Numbered from the stretch's first letter, positions 1 through 5,156 are shown. The stretch is 6,653 nt of DNA from an uncultured Verrucomicrobiota bacterium (GCA_937894535.1 CALBHI010000008.1:1-6653), one strand, 5' to 3'. The notes: generated from the sequence alone by a model not told the origin. Translations and numbers: made by a program.

Positions 1-470
1 TGATGACCGAAGGCCTCGCCATGGCCCTGCGCGACCTCGCCCATAGCACCGCGGAAGCCTTTGCCATCGATTGCGCCGTGCACGAAATCCACGAAACCGA
101 GGCCATCGACAAAGCCACCGCGAACCACCTGTTCCGCATCGCCCAGGAAGCGGTGAACAACGCCGTGAAACACGGACAGGCCCGCACCATCCGCATCAGC
201 CTGGCCGCCGACAACACCGCCTTGACCCTGTCGATCACCAACGACGGCACAAGGTACCAACCGTCCGACACCAACAAAGGCCTTGGCATTCATACCATGT
301 CCTACCGGGCCAAACTGATCGGCGGCGCGCTCGACATCACCAGCCCGCCCGACAGCGGAACCCGCGTCGTGTGCACCGTGCGCAAGACCCCGCCACACCC
401 GACCTTTCATGAGCCACCCACCACCGCAACCCCCGCCCTTTCCGCATCCGCGAGCAGGATCCCGCCATGA
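1..470 (+). CDS. NarX/UhpB-type sensor histidine kinase, C-terminal part (5' end outside window)
   Basis: The frame is open to the left edge, so this is the C-terminal part of a longer kinase. Counting from the ATG at 3, an HATPase_c ATP-binding domain covers roughly residues 35-128. The N-box is FRIAQEAVNNAVKH (44-57), a G1-like NDG lies at 80-82 and the G2 box GLGI at 93-96. FRIAQEA.NNA.KH followed by GLG...M..RA is typical of HPK7 kinases that pair with NarL-type regulators. Such kinases autophosphorylate a histidine in a HisKA_3 domain, which would lie upstream of this window. The sensor part is not visible, so the signal is unknown. The last ~27 residues are a Pro/Ala/Thr-rich tail of low complexity. 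The stop overlaps the start of the regulator gene (ATGA, 467-470), which implies translational coupling and a cognate pair. Confidence 0.9.
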   Translation, partial: MTEGLAMALRDLAHSTAEAFAIDCAVHEIHETEAIDKATANHLFRIAQEAVNNAVKHGQARTIRISLAADNTALTLSITNDGTRYQPSDTNKGLGIHTMSYRAKLIGGALDITSPPDSGTRVVCTVRKTPPHPTFHEPPTTATPALSASASRIPP

Positions 471-1144
471 ACACGAAAAACGAACCCCAGATCGAGAAAG
501 CCCGCATCGTCGTCGTCGACGACCACGCCATGGTACGCGAAGGCCTCGTCGCCCTGATCAACCGCACCCGCGAGTTCACCGTCTGCGGCGAAGCCGAATC
601 CCGCGCCAGCGCGGTCAAGGTCATCGCCGCCTGCCAGCCCGACCTCGTCATCGTCGACCTGATCCTGTCCGACGGCGACGGCATGGAACTGATCCGCACC
701 GTGCGCGACACCCATCCCGACCTTCCCTTCTTGGTCATCTCGATGCAGGACGAGGAAATCTACGCCGAGCGCTGCCTGAAGGCCGGGGCCGGTGGGTACA
801 TCATGAAACACGCGGCGACCGAGGAGCTGATGACCGCCATTCATGCGGTGCTCGACGGCGACATCTTCATCAGCCGCAAGATGAACGTGCGCCTGCTGAT
901 GAAGCTGGCCGACCCCAACCAGGCGAACGCGCACCAGGGCCTCAAATCCCTCACCGACCGCGAACTCCAGGTGTACCAGATGTTCGGCGCGGCCATGACC
1001 ACCCGCGAGATCGCCTCCACCCTCGGCATCAGCCCGAAAACCATCGCCACCCACCGCGAGAACATCAAACTCAAGATGGGTTTCAAGGACAGCCGGGCGC
1101 TGATCCATTCCGCGATGCAATGGCAAACCTACAGCGGGGCCTGA
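467..1144 (+). CDS. NarL/FixJ-family response regulator
   Basis: This 225-residue protein has the usual length and layout of NarL-type regulators. The receiver domain (about 13-130) has acidic pocket D18-D19, phospho-acceptor D64 (VIVDL), switch residue S92, an aromatic Y111 and conserved K114. The LuxR/GerE-type helix-turn-helix covers about 162-216 and starts LTDRELQVYQ, with recognition helix near SPKTIATHRENIK. It should bind DNA as a phosphorylated dimer and activate or repress genes; the targets cannot be read here. The start is well supported: AGGA lies at 456-459, 7 bases upstream of the ATG, and the ATG overlaps the stop of the kinase gene. The CYTH gene follows after 2 bp, so kinase, regulator and CYTH gene look like one transcript. 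Confidence 0.95.
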   Translation: MNTKNEPQIEKARIVVVDDHAMVREGLVALINRTREFTVCGEAESRASAVKVIAACQPDLVIVDLILSDGDGMELIRTVRDTHPDLPFLVISMQDEEIYAERCLKAGAGGYIMKHAATEELMTAIHAVLDGDIFISRKMNVRLLMKLADPNQANAHQGLKSLTDRELQVYQMFGAAMTTREIASTLGISPKTIATHRENIKLKMGFKDSRALIHSAMQWQTYSGA

Positions 1145-1146
1145 CC

Positions 1147-1593
1147 ATGGGCCGCGAGATCGAACGCAAATTCCTCGTCACCGGCGACGGCTGGCGCACC
1201 GGCTCCGGCGTCCGCTACACCCAGGCCTACCTCTCCCGCGAACCCGCACGCACGGTGCGCGTGCGCATCGCCGGCCCCCGCGCCTTCCTCACCATCAAGG
1301 GCAAGACCGAAGGCGCCACCCGCGCCGAGTTCGAATACGAAATCCCGGTCGCCGACGCCGAAGCCCTGCTCGATCTTTGTGAACCGGGCCGGATCGACAA
1401 GACCCGCTACACCGTGGACCATGACGGCCACACTTGGGAGATCGACGCATTCCACGGCCGCCACCAAGGCCTGCTCCTCGCCGAAATCGAACTCGACCGC
1501 GAGGACGAACCCTTCACCCGCCCCCCCTGGCTCGGCGACGAAGTCACCCACAACCCCCGCTACTACAACGCCACCCTCAGCCGCCCCGACTGA
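1147..1593 (+). CDS. Single-domain CYTH protein (probable inorganic/organic triphosphatase)
   Basis: The protein has 148 residues, the size of a bare CYTH domain. The signature ExExK is present as E4-I-E6-R-K8 at the N-terminus. The other charged strands lining the triphosphate tunnel follow in order: VRVR (37-40), TIKG with K51 (49-52), EFEYEI (61-66), K85/R87, WEID (97-100) and LAEIEL (111-116). CYTH proteins bind triphosphates with divalent metal. Small bacterial members of this type are usually triphosphatases rather than adenylate cyclases, so tripolyphosphate or a nucleotide triphosphate is the likely substrate (inference). The start at 1147 follows GGGG at 1136-1139 by 7 bases; a longer reading frame upstream is only a shadow of the regulator gene. 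The gene is intact, but its 3' end recurs twice downstream (3322-3394 and 4874-5026). Confidence 0.9.
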   Translation: MGREIERKFLVTGDGWRTGSGVRYTQAYLSREPARTVRVRIAGPRAFLTIKGKTEGATRAEFEYEIPVADAEALLDLCEPGRIDKTRYTVDHDGHTWEIDAFHGRHQGLLLAEIELDREDEPFTRPPWLGDEVTHNPRYYNATLSRPD

Positions 1594-1627
1594 GAGGATC
1601 GAACAGAAGAACGCGATGGGCGCGAAG
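1474..1627 (+). repeat. Repeat copy A: 3' end of the CYTH gene plus GAACAGAAG/GCGAAG tail
   Basis: This is the parental copy of a direct repeat found three times. Bases 1555-1627 match 3322-3394 with one difference (T at 1617, A in copy B). Bases 1474-1627 match 4874-5026 with one missing C and about eight substitutions, all at or after the last codon of the CYTH gene. All copies end at the same place, GCGCGAAG. The part beyond the stop codon contains a small inverted repeat, CTCAG (1576-1580) with CTGAG (1590-1594), and the motif GAACAGAAGAACGCGA (from 1601), which looks like an interspersed intergenic repeat. Confidence 0.85.
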
Positions 1628-1717
1628 CAGCGAATACGTCCGAAAATCAAATGGTTCGTTGAGCAAGGGCCAACCAGCATCACATCCACGACCAAGCTAC
1701 GACCCAATCGACGCCGC

Positions 1718-1756
1718 ATCTATCAATTCGGCACATGGTGATACGTCGTTGATAGA
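1718..1756. promoter_or_regulatory. Inverted pair of TTGATAGA sites, left side of the fic segment
   Basis: ATCTATCAA at 1718-1726 (TTGATAGAT on the minus strand) faces TTGATAGA at 1749-1756, with 22 bases between them. The same 8-mer occurs twice in tandem on the other side of fic (3231-3238 and 3241-3248). In addition, the 11 bases 1721-1731 are the exact reverse complement of 3196-3206, which span the fic -10 region. These could be operators of a shared repressor or recombinase binding sites at the segment ends; the sequence alone does not decide. No gene is visible in the rest of 1594-1829. Confidence 0.45.
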
Positions 1757-1803
1757 ATCCGGCCCAGAGAAGTAAGCCCCGCATTCTCTTCACGCTGAGC
1801 ATG

Positions 1804-1859
1804 TTGCGTGTGATGTCGCTCAACGGATCCTATCCGGCGTGAAGCGACATCGCGTGCAA
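1804..1859. terminator. Long hairpin covering the 3' end of fic (terminator or other structured element)
   Basis: The arms 1804-1820 and 1843-1859 pair over 17 positions. The 9 inner pairs (GATGTCGCT with AGCGACATC) are perfect. In the + strand three outer pairs are G-U wobbles; in the minus strand the same positions become C-A mismatches. The loop holds a second hairpin, CGGAT-CCT-ATCCG (1824-1836), which contains the fic stop codon at 1830-1832. There is no U-run on either side, so it is not a classical intrinsic terminator. It lies between the convergent CYTH operon and fic and may end or stabilise transcripts, or be a recombination site. Confidence 0.45.
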
Positions 1860-3173
1860 ACGCCCCGCCAGATCATCGACGGGAGAAAATACCCACGCCT
1901 TACCTCGCTTGGCTTGCCGCAGGAGCATCTGTTCGGACAAGCTCAGCAAGTCAGCACGCGCGGTGGCATAAGCAACCCCATGACTCGTGCCGTGGCTTTC
2001 GATGGTGTATTCGTGACCCGGATGCCGTAACGCATGGGCCACAAGCGCTTGCTGACGATGATTGAAATGTCGCAAAATCCGAAGCTGCCGCTCCGCCTCC
2101 CGGCCCTCGCGCTGCTTCCGGTCCAGATACGCATGCAGCTCCGCGATGGCCCGCTGAATGACATCGGCCTGATGCAGGATAAAATACGTTGCATCGTTCT
2201 CATCAGACTCGGTATGCAAAAAGGCCCGGGCATATTGGGCCGGAGCCTTGACCAGAATGCCCGAGATGGAAATGAATTCAAACAACCAGAATCCGGCATG
2301 GAGCATGGACCAATAGAACAACGCCCTCGCCGTGCGACCGTTTCCATCCACAAATGGATGGTCATATGCCACCCAGAAATGCAACAAGATCGCCCGGATC
2401 ACCGGGGGAATAAATGGTCCCGGGATCGTAACGTTCGCGAAATCGCACATGCGAGCAATGCGATCAGGCAATTCCTCCGCCAGCGGAGGATGGTGCAACA
2501 CTTGGCCCTGATCGTCCATAACCTGCACCTGTTCATCCGCGCGACGAAACCGCCCGGATGCATCCGGATTATCCATCGTGCGCTCCGTCACCAAGCGGTG
2601 AATCGCCAGGATCAAGTCTATAGAAAGCGGCTGGTCCTTCAGGCGCGTGATTTCCTGCATGGTACGAAAATTGTTGAGGATCATTTGTTCGCTTCGGTCT
2701 TTGGGACTGCGCCCCGACCGCAACATCTCCTTGGCCACCTCTCGGGTTGTCGCCGCACCCTCCAACTGGCTGGAGGTAATAGCCTCCTGGATCAACGAGC
2801 TGATCACATATCGATCACGGGTTTGCGGATTCGCGATCGGAGCCGGCATACCGATAAAAGCACCGGCGCCGAAATCAATCTCATGGACCAACGCCAGGAC
2901 GCGACCGGGAATCGAATAGGAAAAAGGCCGCCCACGGATGTCGTTTAACGGGAAACGCTGCTGCCCCGCTTTGCGCTTCATTTTGAGAATAAGCCACAAC
3001 TCCTCATGGGTCATGCCCTCCCCAATCGGCCGCCGCCGCAACGCATCCCAATGCGAATAATCGTCTTCCCCAGCCACACGATCAGCCATGATTAACAACT
3101 CGGACAAACGCTTGCTTTTGGCCACTTTTCCGAACAAGTCAACAAAAGGAGGCGGTGGCTGTGGTAGCTTCAT
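1830..3173 (-). CDS. Class II Fic-domain protein (AMP-transferase) with C-terminal winged-helix-like region
   Basis: Fic enzymes usually transfer AMP from ATP to a hydroxyl side chain of a target protein. Numbering from an upstream GTG at 3182, the catalytic motif is complete: HPFVDGNGRTAR at 275-286, with catalytic H275. The inhibitory helix motif [ST]xxxE[GN] lies before the Fic domain as S137-S-Q-L-E141-G142, which makes this a self-inhibited class II Fic like the SoFic type. An N-terminal helical domain precedes it, and residues about 370-440 resemble the winged-helix end of such proteins. I place the start at the ATG at 3173 (447 residues) because AGGTGA lies 5 bases upstream; the GTG would sit inside that site. 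The gene has its own promoter, stands alone, faces the CYTH operon and lies between repeat copies A and B. No separate antitoxin gene is seen. The target is unknown. Confidence 0.92.
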   Translation of the reverse strand: MKLPQPPPPFVDLFGKVAKSKRLSELLIMADRVAGEDDYSHWDALRRRPIGEGMTHEELWLILKMKRKAGQQRFPLNDIRGRPFSYSIPGRVLALVHEIDFGAGAFIGMPAPIANPQTRDRYVISSLIQEAITSSQLEGAATTREVAKEMLRSGRSPKDRSEQMILNNFRTMQEITRLKDQPLSIDLILAIHRLVTERTMDNPDASGRFRRADEQVQVMDDQGQVLHHPPLAEELPDRIARMCDFANVTIPGPFIPPVIRAILLHFWVAYDHPFVDGNGRTARALFYWSMLHAGFWLFEFISISGILVKAPAQYARAFLHTESDENDATYFILHQADVIQRAIAELHAYLDRKQREGREAERQLRILRHFNHRQQALVAHALRHPGHEYTIESHGTSHGVAYATARADLLSLSEQMLLRQAKRGKAWVFSPVDDLAGRLHAMSLHAG

Positions 3174-3178
3174 GGCGA

Positions 3179-3184
3179 TCACCT
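3179..3184 (-). promoter_or_regulatory. Ribosome binding site of fic, decides the start
   Basis: On the minus strand AGGTGA occupies these bases and is followed by 5 bases and the ATG at 3173-3171. An in-frame GTG at 3182 overlaps this site and is therefore the less likely start. Confidence 0.6.
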
Positions 3185-3200
3185 ATCATTAATGCCCGAA

Positions 3201-3229
3201 TTGATACACAAGTCGCCGCAATCTGTCAA
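3201..3229 (-). promoter_or_regulatory. Sigma-70-type promoter of fic
   Basis: On the minus strand a perfect -35 box TTGACA (3229-3224) is followed by 17 bases and the -10-like box TATCAA (3206-3201; 4 of 6 consensus bases). The start of transcription would be near 3194, giving a leader of about 20 bases before the fic ATG. The -10 region shares 11 bases with the left side of the segment (1721-1731, inverted). Confidence 0.65.
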
Positions 3230-3250
3230 TTTGATAGATGTTGATAGATT
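3224..3250. promoter_or_regulatory. Operator-like repeats upstream of the fic promoter
   Basis: TTGATAGATG and TTGATAGATT stand in tandem at 3231-3240 and 3241-3250, a 10-bp period close to one helical turn. The first copy also forms an imperfect palindrome with the -35 box (TGTCAA-T-TTGATA, 3224-3236). A protein bound here would cover or touch the -35 box, so repression is plausible (inference). No obvious regulator gene lies next to it, unless the Fic protein's own winged-helix end or the downstream winged-helix protein serves. Confidence 0.45.
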
Positions 3251-3321
3251 TCCAAACCGAGCGCTCATACTTCAGCAAGCAGGAAGAAAGAGAACGGCGG
3301 CGCACACCTTCAAAGCCCCAT

Positions 3322-3394
3322 CCCCGCTACTACAACGCCACCCTCAGCCGCCCCGACTGAGAGGATCGAACAGAAGAACGCGAAGGGCGCGAAG
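3322..3394 (+). repeat. Repeat copy B: CYTH 3' end fragment plus tail
   Basis: This 73-bp copy of 1555-1627 has a single difference. It holds the last 12 codons of the CYTH gene with the stop at 3358-3360, the CTCAG/CTGAG inverted repeat and the GAACAGAAG...GCGAAG tail (from 3368). It has no start codon of its own and codes for nothing. It lies 1767 bp after copy A, and fic fills the space between. The left border is abrupt; the right border GCGCGAAGG is shared with copy C. The 75 bases to its left (3251-3321) show no feature. Confidence 0.85.
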
Positions 3395-3418
3395 GGGTGG
3401 AGGCAGAACCGATGGCGC

Positions 3419-3435
3419 ACCGGCCCACCCCCGGT
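3419..3435 (+). other. Small GC hairpin in an otherwise empty stretch (3395-3566)
   Basis: ACCGG (3419-3423) and CCGGT (3431-3435) can form a 5-bp stem with a 7-base loop. No U-run follows, so a terminator function is not supported. Apart from this and the promoter candidates just before 3567, I see nothing in the stretch between copy B and the nucleotidyltransferase remnant. Confidence 0.25.
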
Positions 3436-3519
3436 ATAACCCCCTGCAACTCAAACCCTTTCCAACGAACACGGCGTAAACGCCCCGCGCCGGAAACAGG
3501 ATCAAACGGCCGCCGGCTC

Positions 3520-3567
3520 TATAATTAGTATTGTAACCACTCATATCAAGTATTATTAATATATCAA
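3520..3567 (+). promoter_or_regulatory. AT-rich promoter region of the nucleotidyltransferase / winged-helix module
   Basis: A consensus TATAAT lies at 3520-3525 but has no good -35 box. A second possibility is TTGTAA (3531-3536), 17 bases, TATTAA (3554-3559), which would start transcription almost at the ATG. TATCAA occurs twice here (3544-3549 and 3562-3567), the same hexamer that is repeated around fic. No clear ribosome binding site precedes the ATG at 3567. Which promoter is used cannot be decided. Confidence 0.4.
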
Positions 3568-3826
3568 TGACCACCATGTTGAACAGCGCCTTGCTATCGG
3601 AAGCGTTCGGGTTGCTTTCCCTTCTCTTGGAGCGTCGACAGGCGCCTCCGGTTCGTTTGATCGTATGCGGCGGTTCGGCCTTGATCGCCACGCAAATGAT
3701 TCCGCGGACGAATTGATCGCGGCAGCGCGGTGGACGATGACCCATGACGTATCGAATGGGTATCGCGCCGGACTGAAGGAGACGTTGCGAAAGCTGGGGT
3801 ATGAACATGTCGCTCAACATCTATAG
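3567..3826 (+). pseudogene. Internally deleted nucleotidyltransferase (DUF6036-like), N- and C-terminal ends joined out of frame
   Basis: From the ATG at 3567 the frame reads 49 codons and stops at 3714-3716. It contains RLIVCGGSALIATQMIPRT, which matches the hGGS start of a Pol-beta-type nucleotidyltransferase. In a second frame, from about 3701 to the TAG at 3824-3826, it reads ADELIAAARWTMTHDVSNGY and ends LGYEHVAQHL, which I recognise as the C-terminal end of the same family. The middle is missing, including the D-x-D metal site expected just after RT, so no active enzyme can be made. Both frames run through the same bases GCGGACGAA (3704-3712), which suggests deletion at a short identical sequence (inference). 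The remnant C-terminus overlaps the winged-helix gene, as expected for a former two-gene operon. The family name is from memory; a sequencing error cannot explain loss of most of the gene. Confidence 0.75.
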
Positions 3827-4835
3827 GGATCAACTGCGTGCGTCGTTGTTGACGTTCCTCTGGGGTCAGTGGTCGGCGCTCGGCGTCGCGGGCCATACAA
3901 AAACCACCGGTCCCTGGTCGATCGATCCGGAGGCCTTGCTACTCCTGACCTGCACCGTGGCGCGCCATGATGCGCGGTTGTTTGACGAAGTGCTCGACTG
4001 GTTGCGGCTCAACGGCTCCTTCATCCATGTTCAGCGCCTGCGCCGCATGCAACAGACTGAAGGATTCGCCGGACTGCCGGTGCTGGCGGGTATCGCCAGA
4101 CTGACCGGTCGCGGTGCAGAGGCCCTGAAATGGAAGGGTCTGGCATCCATCGAACCACCCACTCACCCGGAATCCCTGTTTTTTCGTCCCGATTACCGAC
4201 CCATGCCGGTGATCGTCGCGCCCGATCCGGTTTTTGCGCGGGCCGGTTTTTTACGGGACCCCGTCGTCCGGCGCGAACAAACACAAGCCTTCCGTTACGA
4301 CAAACCGGCGGCATTGATGTTACAACTGCGGGCCCTGCTGGGGGTCAATGCGCGGGCGGACATCATTCACTACCTGCTGACCCATGAAGCCGCGCATCCA
4401 TCGGAGATCGCCCGGCAGACCTGTTACTTCACGAAAACCATCCAGGACGCCCTGGTCGACATGCACCGGTCCGGCGTGGTCAACGTGCGCACCACCGGGC
4501 GCGAGAAACATTATTGGCTACAACCCGAACCCTGGGCCCGCCTGCTCCAGCGCGAACACCCGGAGGCGATGCCGGCGTGGAAACCCTGGTCGGCCATTTT
4601 CATCGCGCTCGAACGAACCTGGCTCAAACTGCTCGACCCCGCCCTCGACACTCTCGATCCCCGCGTCGTCGCCGTCGAATTTCAAACCCTGCTCACAGAA
4701 ATACGCCCCACCCTCGACCGCGCCCACCTCCCCTTCCCACCCCTCCGCCCCGGTGAAAACGTACTCCCCGCCCTGCTCAAAACCCTCGTAAACCTCCTCC
4801 ACCCCACCCCCGCAACCACCCCCATAACCCAATAG
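3807..4835 (+). CDS. Winged-helix DNA-binding protein, partner of the lost nucleotidyltransferase
   Basis: The protein has 342 residues from the ATG at 3807. This start has GGGG (3796-3799) 7 bases upstream and begins MSLNIYRDQLRASLLTF, which fits what I remember of the family; an ATG at 3801 is the alternative. Counting from 3801, residues 1-70 are helical, 105-170 form a Pro/Arg-rich linker with a basic stretch, and 172-245 form a winged helix (LRALLGVNARADIIHYLL, then HPSEIARQTCYFTKTIQDAL, then wing SGVVNVRTTGREKHYWL). Residues 260-335 are again helical and leucine-rich. It is probably a regulator or antitoxin-like partner of the adjacent nucleotidyltransferase, now only a remnant. The last ~215 bases are strongly C-rich on the coding strand, unlike the first part. 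It lies between copies B and C, with copy C starting 38 bases after the stop. Confidence 0.75.
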   Translation: MSLNIYRDQLRASLLTFLWGQWSALGVAGHTKTTGPWSIDPEALLLLTCTVARHDARLFDEVLDWLRLNGSFIHVQRLRRMQQTEGFAGLPVLAGIARLTGRGAEALKWKGLASIEPPTHPESLFFRPDYRPMPVIVAPDPVFARAGFLRDPVVRREQTQAFRYDKPAALMLQLRALLGVNARADIIHYLLTHEAAHPSEIARQTCYFTKTIQDALVDMHRSGVVNVRTTGREKHYWLQPEPWARLLQREHPEAMPAWKPWSAIFIALERTWLKLLDPALDTLDPRVVAVEFQTLLTEIRPTLDRAHLPFPPLRPGENVLPALLKTLVNLLHPTPATTPITQ

Positions 4836-4873
4836 TCCTTTGTCAACGGCTGACCCGGAACGGTCAATGCCAA

Positions 4874-5026
4874 CTCCTCGCCGAAATCGAACTCGACCGC
4901 GAGGACGAACCCTTCACCCGCCCCCCTGGCTCGGCGACGAAGTCACCCACAACCCCCGCTACTACAACGCCACCCTCAGCCGCCCCGAAGAGGGGGATTG
5001 AACAGAAGACCGCGAAGGGCGCGAAG
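4874..5026 (+). pseudogene. Repeat copy C: truncated, frameshifted CYTH 3' fragment plus tail
   Basis: This copy repeats the last 38 codons of the CYTH gene (from LLAEIELDRE) and the tail. Compared with copy A, one C is missing from a run (7 C at 1521-1527, 6 C at 4921-4926), which shifts the frame after about 18 codons. Otherwise the CYTH part (4874-4988) is identical. After CGCCCCGA the copy diverges: the stop codon is replaced and the small inverted repeat becomes CCCTC (4973-4977) with GAGGG (4990-4994). The GAACAGAAG...GCGAAGG tail (from 5000) resumes with two changes. There is no 5' part or start, so it is not a gene. Confidence 0.85.
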
Positions 5027-5095
5027 GAAATCAGCCAAAAGAAGCACTGCTGCCAAGCCATGTTGAATCGCGGAAATCACCTGTAAAATGGGTTG

Positions 5096-5117
5096 TTCAC
5101 CAATAATTAATAGTGAA
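5096..5117. repeat. AT-rich 22-bp near-palindrome, possible REP-type element remnant
   Basis: TTCAC and GTGAA enclose an AT-rich core centred on TAATTA; 18 of the 22 positions are symmetric. It is followed by ATGCCCGACCCCGATTCTTTT. The combination of CAATAATTAATA with a GACCCC block resembles intergenic repeats I remember near REP-associated (Y1-type) transposase genes in other environmental bacteria; this is recall, not a match I could test. No transposase gene is present. An operator is the alternative. The rest of 5027-5156 shows no gene. Confidence 0.4.
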
Positions 5118-5156
5118 TGCCCGACCCCGATTCTTTTAACAAGCGCCAGCTTAACG

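Noticed and set aside
407..1126. A 239-codon minus-strand frame opposite the first response regulator
   Set aside because: Its product is low-complexity Gly/Val/Asp/Ala, typical of an antisense frame of a GC-rich gene. The + strand frame has full receiver and helix-turn-helix motifs.
409..1593. A 394-codon + strand frame ending with the CYTH protein
   Set aside because: The part before 1147 is the response regulator read in another frame, rich in Arg/Pro/His. The CYTH gene has its own start and ribosome binding site at 1147.
1616..1741. A 41-codon basic small frame after the CYTH gene
   Set aside because: It begins within the repeat tail, where copy B has no ATG, lacks a convincing ribosome binding site and shows no recognisable sequence.
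1766..1789. AGAGAA/TTCTCT inverted repeat as terminator of the CYTH operon
   Set aside because: The stem is 6 A/T-rich pairs with a 12-base loop and no following U-run, so it is not convincing.
2034..2948. A 304-codon open frame on the + strand opposite fic
   Set aside because: It lies wholly inside the well-supported fic gene, contains no recognisable domain and has the look of an antisense shadow of a GC-rich gene.
1718..3250. Integron-type attC sites at the ends of the fic segment
   Set aside because: The hairpin at 1804-1859 and the TTGATAGA sites lack the paired core sites of attC, and no integrase is visible.
3192..3479. A 95-codon + strand frame upstream of and through copy B
   Set aside because: It starts inside the fic promoter and continues through the CYTH repeat in a non-coding frame; no ribosome binding site or domain.
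3344..3820. A 158-codon minus-strand frame across copy B and the nucleotidyltransferase remnant
   Set aside because: It runs through repeat sequence and the opposite strand of the remnant and has no family resemblance.
1474..5026. A CRISPR array, because of three direct repeats
   Set aside because: The repeats are 73-154 bp, of unequal length and 1.6-1.8 kb apart with genes between them.
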